Of a stretch of DNA of 64,000 nt, positions 14,097 through 24,189 are shown piece by piece (the stretch's first letter is position 1; each line of letters begins with the position of its first letter). Below the pieces are notes generated by a model. That model was not told where the DNA came from and searched no databases. It was given only the letters and a program-made list of their open reading frames with translations. The DNA is from Demequina sp. NBRC 110055 (GTDB lineage: Bacteria; Actinomycetota; Actinomycetes; Actinomycetales; Demequinaceae), in contig NZ_BBRL01000006.1 in NCBI RefSeq assembly GCF_002090135.1, forward strand, positions 1-64,000. The letters run 5' to 3'. The position numbers and the translations under genes were made by a program.

Positions 14097-15266
14097 ATGT
14101 CAGACCTCCGCCTGTTCACCTCCGAATCCGTCACCGAGGGCCACCCCGACAAGGTGTGCGACCAGGTCTCGGACGCGATCCTCGACGCGATGCTCGCGCA
14201 GGACCCGGCCGCCCGTGTCGCGGTCGAGACGATGGTGACCACCGGACTGGTGCACGTGGCCGGCGAGGTCACCACGGAGGCATACGTCGACATCCCCGGC
14301 ACCATTCGCGACGTCGTCACGGGCATCGGCTACACGTCCTCCAAGGTGGGCTTCGACGGCGACTCGTGCGGCGTATCCGTGTCCATCGGCGAGCAGAGCC
14401 CCGACATCTGGGCGGGCGTGGGCTCCGCGACGGACACCGACGGCTCCGAGCTCGGCGCGGGCGACCAGGGCCTCATGTTCGGGTACGCGTGCACGGACAC
14501 GCCCGAGCTCATGCCGCTGCCGATCGCGATGGCGCACCGCCTCACCCAGCGCCTCGCTCAGGTGCGCAAGGACGGCGCCGTCGCCGGACTGCGACCCGAC
14601 GGCAAGGCCCAGGTCACCATCGGTTACGACGGTGAGACGGCCCGCACCGTCGACACCGTCGTCCTGTCCAGTCAGCATGAGGAGTCGTGGGAGACCGGGG
14701 CGCTGCGCGCGACGCTTGAGGAGGCCGTCATCGCGCCCGTCCTTGAGGCGTACGAGCTCGACGCCACGGGTCACCGTAGCCTCATCAACCCCACGGGTCG
14801 GTTCGAGATCGGCGGCCCTAAGGGTGACGCCGGCCTGACGGGCCGCAAGATCATCGTCGACACCTACGGCGGCATGGCCCGCCACGGCGGCGGCGCCTTC
14901 TCCGGCAAGGACCCGTCGAAGGTGGACCGCTCGGCCGCCTACGCAATGCGTTGGGTCGCGAAGAACGTGGTCGCCGCGGGCCTCGCGACGCGCTGCGAGG
15001 TCCAGGTCGCCTACGCGATCGGCACCGCTCACCCCGTGGGCCTGTACGTCGAGACCTTCGGCACCGCGACGGTCGACCCGGCCCGGATTGAGGCCGCCAT
15101 CAAGGAGGTCTTTGACCTGCGTCCCACCGCGATCATCGACGCCCTGGACCTGCGCCGCCCCATCTACCGCGCGACGGCCGCCTATGGCCACTTTGGCCGC
15201 GAGCTTCCCGACTTCACCTGGGAGCGCACCGACCGCGCCGCGGCGCTCGCCAGCGCCGCGCAGTAG
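14097..15266 (+). CDS. metK: S-adenosylmethionine synthetase
   Basis: A 389-residue enzyme making SAM from methionine and ATP. The N-terminal [20 protein letters not shown] carries the catalytic His and metal-binding Asp; [19 protein letters not shown] follows near residue 120, and the P-loop-like [19 protein letters not shown] near residue 262. Length and motifs are standard. ATG 14097 matches the family N-terminus and lies 7 nt after TAGGCT, suggesting a leaderless mRNA. priA follows closely. Confidence 0.97.
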   Translation: MSDLRLFTSESVTEGHPDKVCDQVSDAILDAMLAQDPAARVAVETMVTTGLVHVAGEVTTEAYVDIPGTIRDVVTGIGYTSSKVGFDGDSCGVSVSIGEQSPDIWAGVGSATDTDGSELGAGDQGLMFGYACTDTPELMPLPIAMAHRLTQRLAQVRKDGAVAGLRPDGKAQVTIGYDGETARTVDTVVLSSQHEESWETGALRATLEEAVIAPVLEAYELDATGHRSLINPTGRFEIGGPKGDAGLTGRKIIVDTYGGMARHGGGAFSGKDPSKVDRSAAYAMRWVAKNVVAAGLATRCEVQVAYAIGTAHPVGLYVETFGTATVDPARIEAAIKEVFDLRPTAIIDALDLRRPIYRATAAYGHFGRELPDFTWERTDRAAALASAAQ

Positions 15267-15297
15267 GAGGCGCGCATCATCGGCAGGAGTGGACGCC

Positions 15298-17331
15298 GTG
15301 GGTGAGTCGGAGCCCGGAGAGGACGCGCTGTTCGCGCTCCCCGAACCGGCCGGCGCCACCCCAACCGGCCCCGAAGCAGAGCCCGCGACGGGGCCCGTGG
15401 CGCGGGTCCGCGTCGATAGCCCGCTGCCGCATCTCGACAAGCCGCTGGACTACCGGATCCCCGACAAGCTCGTCGACACCGTCGCGGTGGGCTCGCGCGT
15501 GCGCGTGCCGATGGCGGGCCAGGTGCTCGCGGCCGTCGTGACCGACGTCGTCGTGGAGAGCGACTTCAAGGGGCGGCTCGCGTCGGTGACCTCGTCCTCG
15601 CTCGTGCCGTCGTTTTCGGCCGATGCGTTGACGCTCGCCCAGCGCATCGCTCGCCGGTACGGCGGCTCGACGTGGGATGTGTTGCGGCTCATGGCACCGC
15701 CTCGCGTCCTCGCGGTGGAGAAGCGGGAGTGGCCCGCGCCCGAGGCCGATCCTGCGTATGCGACGGCGCTTGACCAGGGTGCATCGGGAGGGCTGTCCCT
15801 GCGGCCAGGCCATCGGGTGCTCTGGCAGGGCCTTCCCGAGAATGAGCCCCGCACGTCCGTGCCAGCCCACGCCCTCGTTCAGGCGGCGCTCGGCGCCATC
15901 GGCGAGACGGCATCGGCCATCCTGGTGGTGCCCGATGCCCGCGGCATCCAGGCCATCCTCGCCGAGTGCGAGAGGCGTGGGCTGTCGCGGTGGACCGCCC
16001 GAGCGGGCGGCCAGGTCGCGGTGCTGGACTCGGACGACGGGCCCACGCAGCGGTTCGGGTCGTACCTCGCGGCGATGCGCGGCCATGCACGCCTCGTCGT
16101 CGGCACGAGGCCAGCGGTGATGCAGCCGGTCCCGCAGCTGGGGTTCCTCGCGCTGTGGGACGAGGCCAACACGGTGTACGAGGAACTCCACGCGCCGTAC
16201 CTGCACGCGCGCACGGTGGCGGCGATGCGGGCGGACGGTCAGAAGGCAGACAGCGGCGCGGCGGTCGTGATCGGTGGCTATGCCCTGAGTGCCGACGCGA
16301 TCGCTCTGGTGGAGCACGGCTGGGCGCGGGCCGAGATCCCCGCGCGCGACGCGGTGCGCGACGCCGTCCCCGCCGTCGACGTGCTGACCTCCGAGCGGCG
16401 CGACGCCGACGGGCCCAGCGGCTGGCATTGGATGCCGGGCAGCGCCTGGCGAGCCCTGATCAACGCTATGGAGAGCGGGCCGGTCGCTGTCATGGTGCCC
16501 CGCGCGGGCTATGTCCACGCCGCCGCCTGCGCCGCCTGCGACGCATGGGCCGTGTGCCGCCAATGCGAGTCTCCGCTCACGCTGCCCGGCGCGGGGGCGG
16601 ATCCCGTGTGCCTGGAGAACGGCCATCCCCAGCCCGACTGGCACTGTCCCGAGTGCCATGGGCACCGGCTCAAGCACCTGCGCCAGGGCATCGAACGCAT
16701 CGCGGAGCAACTGTCGCGCATGGCGCCTGATGTCACCCTCACCGTGTCGAGCTCCGCGACGGGCGTGGTGCCCGATCTCAGCGTCACGGACGGCATCGTC
16801 GTGGCGACCCCGGCCGCGTTGCCCGCCGTCGACGGTGGCTACGCGCACCTCGTGATCGTCGACGCCGGGGTGCCCGCGCATGCGGGGCTCGGCGCGGAGC
16901 TGAGGGCCGTGCGGTGGTGGCTGACAGCATCGGCCCTGGTGCGTCGCCGAGCCGACGGGGGAGCGGTGACCGTGGTCGGCGACCTGCCGGACCTTACCCG
17001 CCGGGCGCTGTCGACGTGGTCTCCCGTCGACGCCGCGCGCGACGAGTTCGCCGAACGCGCACCGCTTGGCTTCCCCCCCCACCGCCGTCACGTCCACGTC
17101 AGCGGGGACCCGTGGACGGTGGACAGTGCCGTGGGTGCGGCTGGCGTGCGCGACGGTGTGGACGGCGCCACCGTGATCGCGCGTCCCGACGGCGTCTCGC
17201 TGCTCCTGCCGCGCGGCCGCGCTCAGGCGGTCGTGGATTCGCTCCGCGCGACCCAGCAGCGGCTGTCAGCGGGCGGCGGCAAGGGCGGCGAGCAGTTGCG
17301 GCTCAAGGTAGACGGGCCGCTGGATCTGTAG
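15298..17331 (+). CDS. priA: Primosomal protein N' (PriA), helicase motifs degenerate
   Basis: About 677 residues with the PriA N-terminal DNA-binding domain (VDSPLPHLDKPLDYRIPD) and the zinc-binding insertion with paired Cys (CAACDAWAVCRQC, CPECHG). The helicase core is eroded: there is no GxGxGKT Walker A loop, and the DEAH box reads DEAN (LWDEANTVYEE). Loss of ATPase motifs is known for actinobacterial PriA, which are therefore annotated as probable replication-restart proteins without helicase activity. Start is GTG 15298 after GGCAGGAG; GTG 15289 is an alternative. It is probably transcribed with metK. Confidence 0.88.
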   Translation: MGESEPGEDALFALPEPAGATPTGPEAEPATGPVARVRVDSPLPHLDKPLDYRIPDKLVDTVAVGSRVRVPMAGQVLAAVVTDVVVESDFKGRLASVTSSSLVPSFSADALTLAQRIARRYGGSTWDVLRLMAPPRVLAVEKREWPAPEADPAYATALDQGASGGLSLRPGHRVLWQGLPENEPRTSVPAHALVQAALGAIGETASAILVVPDARGIQAILAECERRGLSRWTARAGGQVAVLDSDDGPTQRFGSYLAAMRGHARLVVGTRPAVMQPVPQLGFLALWDEANTVYEELHAPYLHARTVAAMRADGQKADSGAAVVIGGYALSADAIALVEHGWARAEIPARDAVRDAVPAVDVLTSERRDADGPSGWHWMPGSAWRALINAMESGPVAVMVPRAGYVHAAACAACDAWAVCRQCESPLTLPGAGADPVCLENGHPQPDWHCPECHGHRLKHLRQGIERIAEQLSRMAPDVTLTVSSSATGVVPDLSVTDGIVVATPAALPAVDGGYAHLVIVDAGVPAHAGLGAELRAVRWWLTASALVRRRADGGAVTVVGDLPDLTRRALSTWSPVDAARDEFAERAPLGFPPHRRHVHVSGDPWTVDSAVGAAGVRDGVDGATVIARPDGVSLLLPRGRAQAVVDSLRATQQRLSAGGGKGGEQLRLKVDGPLDL

Positions 17332-17359
17332 CGCCGCAGGGAGGCTCGTCGGCGCCACC

Positions 17360-17365
17360 TACGAT
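17360..17365 (+). promoter_or_regulatory. -10 element of fmt (leaderless arrangement)
   Basis: TACGAT ends 6 nt before the fmt ATG at 17372; there is no Shine-Dalgarno in the gap. Confidence 0.55.
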
Positions 17366-17371
17366 GGACCT

Positions 17372-18307
17372 ATGCGCCTGATCTTCGCCGGAACCCCCGA
17401 CGTCGCCGTGCCCGCGCTCGAGGCCCTCGTCGCCTCCGAGCACGAGATTGCCGCGGTCATTACCCAGCCCGACGCTCGCGGCAAGCGGGGAAAGACGCTC
17501 CACCCGAGCCCCGTCAAGGCGGCCGCGCGGGCGCACGGTCTGACCGTCCTCGACCCCGCCGATGCGAAGGACCCAGAGTTCATCGCGCAGGTGGCCGCCC
17601 TCGAGGCCGACGCGGCCGCGGTTGTCGCCTACGGCCAGATCCTCCGGCCGGCGCTGCTCGACGCCACCGCACACGGCTGGGTCAACCTGCACTTCTCGGT
17701 GCTGCCCGCATGGCGCGGCGCGGCCCCCGTCCAGCGCAGCCTCATGGCCGGCGACGAGATCACCGGCGCCACCACGTTCGTGCTGGACAAGGGCATGGAC
17801 ACCGGCCCCGTCATCGGCACCATGACCGAACGCATCCGTGCGATGGACACGGCCGGCGACCTGCTCGACCGCCTCGCCCAGGCCGGCGCGCCGTTCCTGC
17901 TGCAGTCCATCGAGGCGCTCGTGAGCGGCGCCGCTGTCCCGCAGGCTCAGCCCGAGGACGGCGTCAGCCACGCCGCGAAGCTCACTCGCGAGGACGCCTA
18001 CGTCGCGTGGGAGCGCCCCGCACACATCGTCGACCGCCAGATCCGCGGCTGCACCCCCGCGCCCGGAGCCTGGACCACGCTGCCCGACGGCTCCGTCGCG
18101 AAGCTCGGCCCCGTCAGCCCCCTCGCCGACGGCCCCACAGGCACGCCAGGGCACGTCTTCGAGCACGAGGGCCGCGTGGTAGTCGCCACCGGCTCGACGC
18201 CCGTGGCGCTCGGCACCATCGCACCCGCGGGCAAGAAGCCCATGGCCGCCGCCGACTGGTGGCGAGGCGCTCGCCTGGGCGAGAACGCCATCCTCGGGGA
18301 GGCGTGA
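17372..18307 (+). CDS. fmt: Methionyl-tRNA formyltransferase
   Basis: A 311-residue enzyme that formylates initiator Met-tRNA using 10-formyl-THF. It opens MRLIFAGTPDVAVPALEAL. The formyl-transfer site includes NLHFSVLPAWRGAAPVQ (Asn, His) near residue 108 and the Asp of MDTGPVI. The C-terminal OB-like domain binds tRNA. Its TGA overlaps the rsmB ATG. A deformylase gene, a common neighbour, is not present here. Confidence 0.95.
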   Translation: MRLIFAGTPDVAVPALEALVASEHEIAAVITQPDARGKRGKTLHPSPVKAAARAHGLTVLDPADAKDPEFIAQVAALEADAAAVVAYGQILRPALLDATAHGWVNLHFSVLPAWRGAAPVQRSLMAGDEITGATTFVLDKGMDTGPVIGTMTERIRAMDTAGDLLDRLAQAGAPFLLQSIEALVSGAAVPQAQPEDGVSHAAKLTREDAYVAWERPAHIVDRQIRGCTPAPGAWTTLPDGSVAKLGPVSPLADGPTGTPGHVFEHEGRVVVATGSTPVALGTIAPAGKKPMAAADWWRGARLGENAILGEA

Positions 18308-19797
18308 TGGCGGCCAATGCCCAGGGTGGCTCCCGCCGGCCCTCTTCAGGAGGGCGCTCTGATGGCGGACGCCAGGGCGGCGGCGCCCCACGCGGTGAAC
18401 GCGATCAGCGTCCTGCGCGCATCGACCCCGCACGCCGTGCGGCCTACGACGTCACCTACGCCGTCGAGACCGAGGACGGCTACGCCAACCTCCTCATGCC
18501 CGGCATCCTCAAGCAGCACCGGCTGAGCGGGCGTGACGCGGGCTTCGCGACCGAACTGGCGTACGGCGCCCTGCGCGGTCGCGGGCTGTACGACGCGATC
18601 ATCGCGGACGCGGCCAAGCGCCGCACCGACACCCTGGATATCGACCTCGTCGTCGCCCTGCGCCTCGGCGTCCACCAGGCCCTCGCCATGCGCGTACCCG
18701 CGCACGCGGCCGTGTCCGAGACCGTGGACCTGGTCCGCTCCGTCAACGGGCGCGCTGCGGGGCTCGCCAACGCCGTCATGCGTCGCGTCACCGAGCGCGA
18801 TCTCGACACCTGGCTCGCGCGTGTGGCCCCCGGGACGAGCCGCGAGTCCCAAGCCATCAGGCATTCACACCCCGCGTGGGTCGTGGGCGAGCTCGAGCAC
18901 GCCCTGACCGCCGACGGGCGTCCCGGCGAACTCACGCAACTGCTCGAGGCCGACAACGCCCCGGCCTCGGTGACCCTCGTGGCCCGGCCCGGCCTCATCG
19001 ACCGCGACGCCTTGCTTGAGCAGGCCGACGGCGCCGCCACGGTGTACTCGCCGCTGGGCGTGAGCCTCAGCGGCGGCGCCCCCGGCGACATCGAGGCCGT
19101 CGGCGAGGGCACCGCGGCGGTGCAGGACGAGGGCAGCCAGATCGCCGCCCTCGCGCTCGTGCATGCGGACGCCGCGATCCCGGGACGGGCCGATGCCGGC
19201 GTCGGCTCCAGGATCGACCCCGGCGAACGCTGGCTCGACATGTGCGCCGGACCCGGCGGCAAGGCCGCGCTCCTCGCCGCCGCGGCCTCCGAGGGCATGG
19301 CGAGCCTCGAGGCACTCGAACTCCACGAGCATCGCGCCGCGCTGGTCCGCCGATCCCTCAAGGCCATCCCCGAGGGCGTCGCCACCGTCCACCGCGCCGA
19401 CGCCCGCACGTGGGAGCCCTCCGAGCCCTACGACCGTATCCTTCTCGACGCGCCCTGCACGGGCCTCGGCGCGCTACGACGCCGGCCCGAGGCACGCTGG
19501 CGGCGCAGCATCGACGACCTTGACGACCTGGTGGACCTGCAACACGCCCTCATCGCGCACGCCGGCAGCCTCCTCGCCGAGGGCGGCGTCCTTGCGTACG
19601 TCACCTGCTCACCGGTGCTCGCCGAAACCCTCGACGTGGTCCGCGATAGCGGACTGGCGGTGCTGGATACGCGACTCGCGGTGGCATCGGCCACCGGAAC
19701 ACAGCCCACCGAATGGGGTCACGGACCGCACGTGCAACTGTGGCCGCACGCCCACGGCACCGACGCGATGTTCATCCAGCTGCTGACCCGGGCGTGA
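18307..19797 (+). CDS. rsmB: 16S rRNA (cytosine-967-C5)-methyltransferase
   Basis: A 496-residue protein. A polar, Gly/Arg-rich N-terminal extension of about 40 residues precedes a NusB-like RNA-binding domain and the SAM-dependent RsmB/NOP2 catalytic domain: SAM motif [15 protein letters not shown] near residue 314, [15 protein letters not shown] with one catalytic Cys, and VTCSPVLAE with the second. The usual motif reads TCSPH; here the residue after Pro is Val. The ATG overlaps the fmt stop, so the two are co-translated. Confidence 0.93.
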   Translation: MAANAQGGSRRPSSGGRSDGGRQGGGAPRGERDQRPARIDPARRAAYDVTYAVETEDGYANLLMPGILKQHRLSGRDAGFATELAYGALRGRGLYDAIIADAAKRRTDTLDIDLVVALRLGVHQALAMRVPAHAAVSETVDLVRSVNGRAAGLANAVMRRVTERDLDTWLARVAPGTSRESQAIRHSHPAWVVGELEHALTADGRPGELTQLLEADNAPASVTLVARPGLIDRDALLEQADGAATVYSPLGVSLSGGAPGDIEAVGEGTAAVQDEGSQIAALALVHADAAIPGRADAGVGSRIDPGERWLDMCAGPGGKAALLAAAASEGMASLEALELHEHRAALVRRSLKAIPEGVATVHRADARTWEPSEPYDRILLDAPCTGLGALRRRPEARWRRSIDDLDDLVDLQHALIAHAGSLLAEGGVLAYVTCSPVLAETLDVVRDSGLAVLDTRLAVASATGTQPTEWGHGPHVQLWPHAHGTDAMFIQLLTRA

Positions 19798-19814
19798 GGC
19801 CGGCTGCCAGCGGC

Positions 19815-19820
19815 TACGCT
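19815..19820 (+). promoter_or_regulatory. -10 element of rpe-rib operon (leaderless arrangement)
   Basis: TACGCT ends 6 nt before the ATG at 19827. It would drive rpe and the overlapping rib genes. No FMN riboswitch precedes the rib genes in this window. Confidence 0.5.
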
Positions 19821-19826
19821 CGGGGT

Positions 19827-20495
19827 ATGGGTATGCAGATCGCCCCGTCCATCCTGTCCGCGGACTTTGCGAATCTCGAGCGCGAGATCGTCAAGGTCGA
19901 CACCGCCGACTGGCTCCATGTCGACGTCATGGACGGCCACTTCGTGCCGAACCTGACGCTGGGCCTGCCGGTGCTCGAACGCATCGCCGAGGTCTCGCCG
20001 ATGCCCATCGACGCGCACCTCATGATCGAGAATCCCGACCACTGGGCTCCTCGGTACGCGGAGGCGGGCGCCACGTCGGTGACGTTCCACTACGAGGCCG
20101 CGAACGACCCGAAGGCCATCGCGCGCGACCTCCGGAAGCTCGGGGCACGCGCCTCGGTGGCGCTCAAGCCCGGCACGCCGGTGGACGCGATCATGGACGA
20201 CCTTGCCGAGTTCGACATGGTGCTTGTCATGACCGTCGAGCCCGGCTTTGGCGGCCAGGAGTTCATGCCGGACATGATGGATAAGGTGCGGGCGTTGCGC
20301 CACGCCTCGAACGAAGCCGGCAGGAACCTGTGGATCCAGACCGACGGCGGCATCGCGCGCGACACCATCGAGACCGTCGCGCGCGCGGGCGGCGACATCT
20401 TCGTGGCCGGCTCCGCCGTCTACAAGGCGGAGGACCCCGCAGCCGAGGTGGACACCCTGCGCTCCCTCGCCGCCGCGGCGGTGGCGCATGACTGA
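19827..20495 (+). CDS. rpe: Ribulose-phosphate 3-epimerase
   Basis: A 222-residue TIM barrel interconverting ribulose-5-P and xylulose-5-P. Signature stretches: [17 protein letters not shown] at the start, [16 protein letters not shown] near residue 32 (metal His and Asp), [10 protein letters not shown] near 66, and [17 protein letters not shown] near 138. Ribulose-5-P is also the substrate of the DHBP synthase domain of RibBA downstream, so the rpe-rib grouping makes metabolic sense. It overlaps ribD by 8 nt. Confidence 0.95.
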   Translation: MGMQIAPSILSADFANLEREIVKVDTADWLHVDVMDGHFVPNLTLGLPVLERIAEVSPMPIDAHLMIENPDHWAPRYAEAGATSVTFHYEAANDPKAIARDLRKLGARASVALKPGTPVDAIMDDLAEFDMVLVMTVEPGFGGQEFMPDMMDKVRALRHASNEAGRNLWIQTDGGIARDTIETVARAGGDIFVAGSAVYKAEDPAAEVDTLRSLAAAAVAHD

Positions 20496-21570
20496 CGTCG
20501 GCGGGCCGGACAGCGCCGGCCTCGACGCCGGCTTCCTGGCGCCGCCCACGGACCCCGCGGGCCTCACACCCGAGCAGGCCATGGACCTCGCCGTCGTCCT
20601 CGCCGGCAACGGCCCCGCGTTCGGGCCCAACCCGCGCGTGGGCTGCGTCATCACGGACGACTCCGGGCGCGTCCTCGGCCAGGGCTGGCACAAGGGGGCC
20701 GGCACCCCCCACGCCGAGGTCGCCGCGCTGGCGAACGCCCGCGAGCGCGGCGCGAACGTTGCAGGCGCCACCGCGCACGTCACCCTCGAACCGTGCAATC
20801 ACACGGGACGAACCGGACCGTGTGCGGATGCGCTCACCGACGCCGGCATCGGCCGCGTGTACTACGCCGTCGCCGACCCCGGCGACGCGTCAGCGGGAGG
20901 GGCGGCCACGCTCAACTCGCGCGGCATTCACGCCGAACACCACTCGCACGGCGGCGCGCTCGCCATCACCGCTCGCTGGCGCTACGCCATGGAGCGCGGG
21001 CGGCCGTATGTCATCGCCAAGTGGGCCTCGACCCTGGACGGCCGCATGGCCGCCGCGGACGGCACCAGCTTCTGGATTACCGGCGAGGCCGCTCGTGAGC
21101 ACGCCCACCAGGTGCGCGGCTGCGTCGACGCGATCGCCGTGGGCACCGCGACCGTGGAGATCGACGACCCGTCGCTGTCGGCCCGGCCCGGCGGCACCGA
21201 AGGCGGGCACCAGCCCCTGCGGGTGGTGGTCGGCTCGAGGGACACCTCGTCCGCGAAGGTGTGGCGCGACGACAACGTCGTGGGGATGGCCACCCACAAG
21301 CCCGAGGAGGTCCTCGCGGCCCTGTGGGAGCGCGAGGTCCGCACGCTCGTCGTGGAGGGAGGGCCTACACTGCTGAGCGCCTTTCTTCGCGCCGGACTCG
21401 TGGATGAGGTCAATGCCTACATCGCGCCCGCCCTGCTCGGATCGGGTCCGTCGGTGGTGGCGGACCTGGGAATCGACACTATGGCCCACGCGTTGAGGGG
21501 TGAGGATGTGACCGCGACGCGCCTGGGCGCGGACACGCTGGTCACCGCGCATCTTTCTGGAGGAATCTGA
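20488..21570 (+). CDS. ribD: Riboflavin biosynthesis deaminase/reductase
   Basis: A 360-residue bifunctional enzyme. The N-terminal cytidine-deaminase-like zinc domain has PHAEVAAL and [16 protein letters not shown]; the C-terminal NADPH-dependent reductase has [21 protein letters not shown] and the late [13 protein letters not shown] motif. Together they convert the pyrimidinedione intermediate in riboflavin synthesis. A 20-30 residue N-terminal extension precedes the deaminase. It overlaps rpe and shares the A of its stop with the ribE ATG. Confidence 0.95.
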   Translation: MTDVGGPDSAGLDAGFLAPPTDPAGLTPEQAMDLAVVLAGNGPAFGPNPRVGCVITDDSGRVLGQGWHKGAGTPHAEVAALANARERGANVAGATAHVTLEPCNHTGRTGPCADALTDAGIGRVYYAVADPGDASAGGAATLNSRGIHAEHHSHGGALAITARWRYAMERGRPYVIAKWASTLDGRMAAADGTSFWITGEAAREHAHQVRGCVDAIAVGTATVEIDDPSLSARPGGTEGGHQPLRVVVGSRDTSSAKVWRDDNVVGMATHKPEEVLAALWEREVRTLVVEGGPTLLSAFLRAGLVDEVNAYIAPALLGSGPSVVADLGIDTMAHALRGEDVTATRLGADTLVTAHLSGGI

Positions 21571-22160
21571 TGTTCACCGGCATCGTCGAGACCGTCGGCA
21601 CGGTGGTCTCCGTGGTCGAGAATGGCTCGACCGCTCAGCTCACCATTCAGTCCGCTCTTGACGGCGACTACGTGCACGGTGAGTCCATCGCCGTCAACGG
21701 CGTCTGCCTCACGGTCGCGGCGTCCGAGGGCGAGGCCTGGACGGCCGATGTCATGCGCATCACCCTCGAGACCACGGCGCTGTCCGGCGTCGCGGTGGGC
21801 GACCGCGTCAACATCGAGCGGGCCCTCAGGGCCGATGCCCGCCTCGGCGGCCACATGCTGCTCGGCCACGTCGATGGCACGGCCACGCTCGTCGCCGTCG
21901 ACAAGCAGCCCGAGTGGACCGACCTCACCTTCGAGATCCCCGCCGACCTCGAACGCTATGTGGTGCGTAAGGGCTCGATCGCGCTCAACGGCACTTCGCT
22001 GACGGTCGCCGAGCTGGAGGGTCGACACGTCACCGTGTCGCTCATCCCCACGACCCTGGTCGAGACGACCTTTGGCGACCTGACCATCGGCGACCGCGCG
22101 AACGTCGAGGTCGACGTGATCGGCAAGTACGTCGAGAAGATGCTGGGGGAGCGGGCATGA
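21570..22160 (+). CDS. ribE: Riboflavin synthase alpha subunit
   Basis: A 196-residue protein of two homologous lumazine-binding barrels: [12 protein letters not shown] starts the first and GHVDGTATLV the second half. Each half carries a GxCLTV or GTSLTV ligand loop. It dismutates two 6,7-dimethyl-8-ribityllumazine molecules to riboflavin. The start overlaps ribD and the end overlaps ribBA by ATGA, within a tightly coupled operon. Confidence 0.95.
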   Translation: MFTGIVETVGTVVSVVENGSTAQLTIQSALDGDYVHGESIAVNGVCLTVAASEGEAWTADVMRITLETTALSGVAVGDRVNIERALRADARLGGHMLLGHVDGTATLVAVDKQPEWTDLTFEIPADLERYVVRKGSIALNGTSLTVAELEGRHVTVSLIPTTLVETTFGDLTIGDRANVEVDVIGKYVEKMLGERA

Positions 22161-23398
22161 ACGCCGACGTGACCGCGCGCATCGAACGCGCCCTGCAGGA
22201 CCTGCGCGACGGCAAGCCCGTCCTCGTCGCGGACTCGCACGCGCGCGAGAACGAGGCCGACTTCATCATGGCCGCCCAGACCTCCACCACCGAGTGGATC
22301 GCCTGGGGTATTCGCCATTCGTCGGGCTACCTGTGCGCGCCCATGCCCGGTCCGAAGGCCGATGCCCTGAACCTGCCGCTCATGGTTCCCAACAGCCAGG
22401 ACCCGCGCCGCACGGCGTACACGGTGTCCGTGGACGCGGCGTCCGGTGTCACCACAGGCATCTCTGCGGCGGACCGCCACCGCACCCTCCAGGCGCTCGC
22501 CAAGCCCGACGCGAGCCCCGACGACGTCATCCGTCCCGGCCACGTGCTGCCGCTGCGCGCCGTCGCCGGGGGAGTGCTGCATCGGCCCGGCCACACCGAG
22601 GCCGCCGTCGACCTGTGCCGCCTGGCCGGACTCGAGCCCGTCGGCATCATCGCGGAGATGGTCAACGACGACGGCACCATGATGCGCTACGGCGACGCGA
22701 CAGCGGTCGCCGAACGCGAGGGCCTCGTCTTCATGACCATCGAGGAGCTCATCGACTACCGACGTGCGCAGGGCGACGAGCCCATCGCCGTCGAGCCGGC
22801 CCCGCATCGCGTGGTCGCACTCGGTGAGGCGCGCCTGCCCACCCGCCACGGCGTGGTGACCATTCACGGCTACCGCGACGCCCGCACGGGCGAGGAGCAT
22901 GTGGCACTCACCGCGCCGGTGCCCGAGGGCGGGACGCCGGTGGTGCGCGTGCACTCGGAGTGCCTCACGGGCGACGCCTTCGGCTCATTGCGCTGCGACT
23001 GCGGCCCCCAGCTGGACGCGGCCATCGCGCGCGTCGCCGCCGAGGGCGGTGCCGTGGTGTACCTGCGCGGCCACGAGGGCCGCGGCATCGGCATCGTCGC
23101 GAAGATCCAGGCGTACGCGCTGCAGGATCAGGGCCGCGACACCGTCGACGCGAACACCGAACTAGGCTTCCCGGTTGACCGGCGCGAATACGGCGCCGCC
23201 GCGGCCATCCTGAACCAGTTGGGCCTCACCGAGGTCCGGCTCATGACCAACAACCCCGCGAAGGTCGAGGCGATGAAGGCCTCGGGCATCTCCGTCACGG
23301 AGCGGGTGCCGCACCACTACGGCGAGCACCCCGAGAACGCCCAGTACCTGCTGACCAAGATCGAACGCATGGGACACCTGCTAGGAGACAACGCATGA
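22157..23398 (+). CDS. ribBA: Bifunctional DHBP synthase / GTP cyclohydrolase II
   Basis: A 413-residue fusion. The N-terminal DHBP synthase domain keeps the catalytic R-E-x-E-x-D pattern but reads RENEAD where RENEGD is usual, and lacks the acidic DDED before it, so this is a slightly diverged active-site loop. The C-terminal GTP cyclohydrolase II has the zinc cluster [20 protein letters not shown] and the catalytic stretch [13 protein letters not shown] second stand-alone GTP cyclohydrolase II is encoded at 42.4 kb. It overlaps ribE and ribH by 4 nt each. Confidence 0.94.
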   Translation: MNADVTARIERALQDLRDGKPVLVADSHARENEADFIMAAQTSTTEWIAWGIRHSSGYLCAPMPGPKADALNLPLMVPNSQDPRRTAYTVSVDAASGVTTGISAADRHRTLQALAKPDASPDDVIRPGHVLPLRAVAGGVLHRPGHTEAAVDLCRLAGLEPVGIIAEMVNDDGTMMRYGDATAVAEREGLVFMTIEELIDYRRAQGDEPIAVEPAPHRVVALGEARLPTRHGVVTIHGYRDARTGEEHVALTAPVPEGGTPVVRVHSECLTGDAFGSLRCDCGPQLDAAIARVAAEGGAVVYLRGHEGRGIGIVAKIQAYALQDQGRDTVDANTELGFPVDRREYGAAAAILNQLGLTEVRLMTNNPAKVEAMKASGISVTERVPHHYGEHPENAQYLLTKIERMGHLLGDNA

Positions 23399-23859
23399 GT
23401 GGAGACGGTGCACCCGAACTCACGGTCGACGGCCGCGGCCTGAAGATCGAGATCGTCGCGAGCCTGTGGCACACCGACGTCATGGACGGCCTCGTGGCCG
23501 GCGCCGTGCGCGCGGCCCAGGAGGCCGGAGCCGACTACCGCGTCACCCGCGTGGCCGGCGCGTTTGAGCTGACCGTGGTCGCCGAGAAGTTGGCCCGCGC
23601 GGGCGCCGACGCGATCGCCGCGCTCGGCGTGGTCGTCCAGGGCGAGACCCCCCACTTCGAGTACGTCTGCGCCTCCGCCACCGACGGCCTCACCGCCGTC
23701 GCGCGCGAGCACGCCGTGCCCGTGGGCTTTGGCCTGCTGACGGTCGACGACGTGCAGCAGGCCCTCGACCGCGCTGGCCTCGAGGGCTCGAAGGAGGACA
23801 AGGGTGCCGAGGCCGTCGAGGCCGCCCTGTCCACCGCGCTGATCCTGCGCGGCCTGTAG
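23395..23859 (+). CDS. ribH: 6,7-Dimethyl-8-ribityllumazine synthase
   Basis: A 154-residue subunit of the icosahedral or pentameric lumazine synthase. Substrate-binding motifs include [16 protein letters not shown] near residue 46, [15 protein letters not shown] near residue 75 with the catalytic His, and [15 protein letters not shown] near residue 107. It is the last gene of the rib operon; a 57-bp gap with a separate promoter leads to hisE. Confidence 0.95.
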   Translation: MSGDGAPELTVDGRGLKIEIVASLWHTDVMDGLVAGAVRAAQEAGADYRVTRVAGAFELTVVAEKLARAGADAIAALGVVVQGETPHFEYVCASATDGLTAVAREHAVPVGFGLLTVDDVQQALDRAGLEGSKEDKGAEAVEAALSTALILRGL

Positions 23860-23904
23860 CCGTCGGGTCGGCGCCTGGGTTGCTCCGGGCCGCCGCGACC
23901 CCAC

Positions 23905-23910
23905 TAGGCT
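23905..23910 (+). promoter_or_regulatory. -10 element of hisE (leaderless arrangement)
   Basis: TAGGCT ends 6 nt before the hisE GTG at 23917, with no Shine-Dalgarno in between. Confidence 0.55.
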
Positions 23911-23916
23911 GGCCGC

Positions 23917-24180
23917 GTGAAGACGTTCGAGAGCCTGTTTGAGGAGTTGCAGCGTCGCGCCGAGGAACGCCCGGAGGGTTCGGGCACGGTAGCGATGCTC
24001 GACAAGGGAGTCCACGCGATCGGCAAGAAGCTGGTCGAGGAGGCTGCCGAGTCCTGGATGGCCTGCGAGCATCAAAGCGACGAGGAGGCGGCTGAGGAAC
24101 TCTCCCAGCTGCTCTACTGGGCCCAGGTGATGATGGTCGCCAAGGGCATCTCTCTCGACGACGTCTACAAGAACCTCTGA
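23917..24180 (+). CDS. hisE: Phosphoribosyl-ATP pyrophosphatase
   Basis: An 87-residue all-alpha MazG-like pyrophosphohydrolase for the second step of histidine synthesis. The conserved core is [12 protein letters not shown] near residue 36 and the [13 protein letters not shown] helix near 52, which carry the Mg-binding acidic residues. The GTG start has a -10 box 6 nt upstream and no ribosome binding site, so it is probably leaderless. hisG starts 9 bp after the stop. Confidence 0.93.
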   Translation: MKTFESLFEELQRRAEERPEGSGTVAMLDKGVHAIGKKLVEEAAESWMACEHQSDEEAAEELSQLLYWAQVMMVAKGISLDDVYKNL

Positions 24181-24189
24181 GGTAAACCC

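Noticed and set aside
19798-20487. Possible FMN riboswitch for the rib operon
   Set aside because: The rib genes overlap each other and rpe; there is no leader long enough and no RFN-element sequence.
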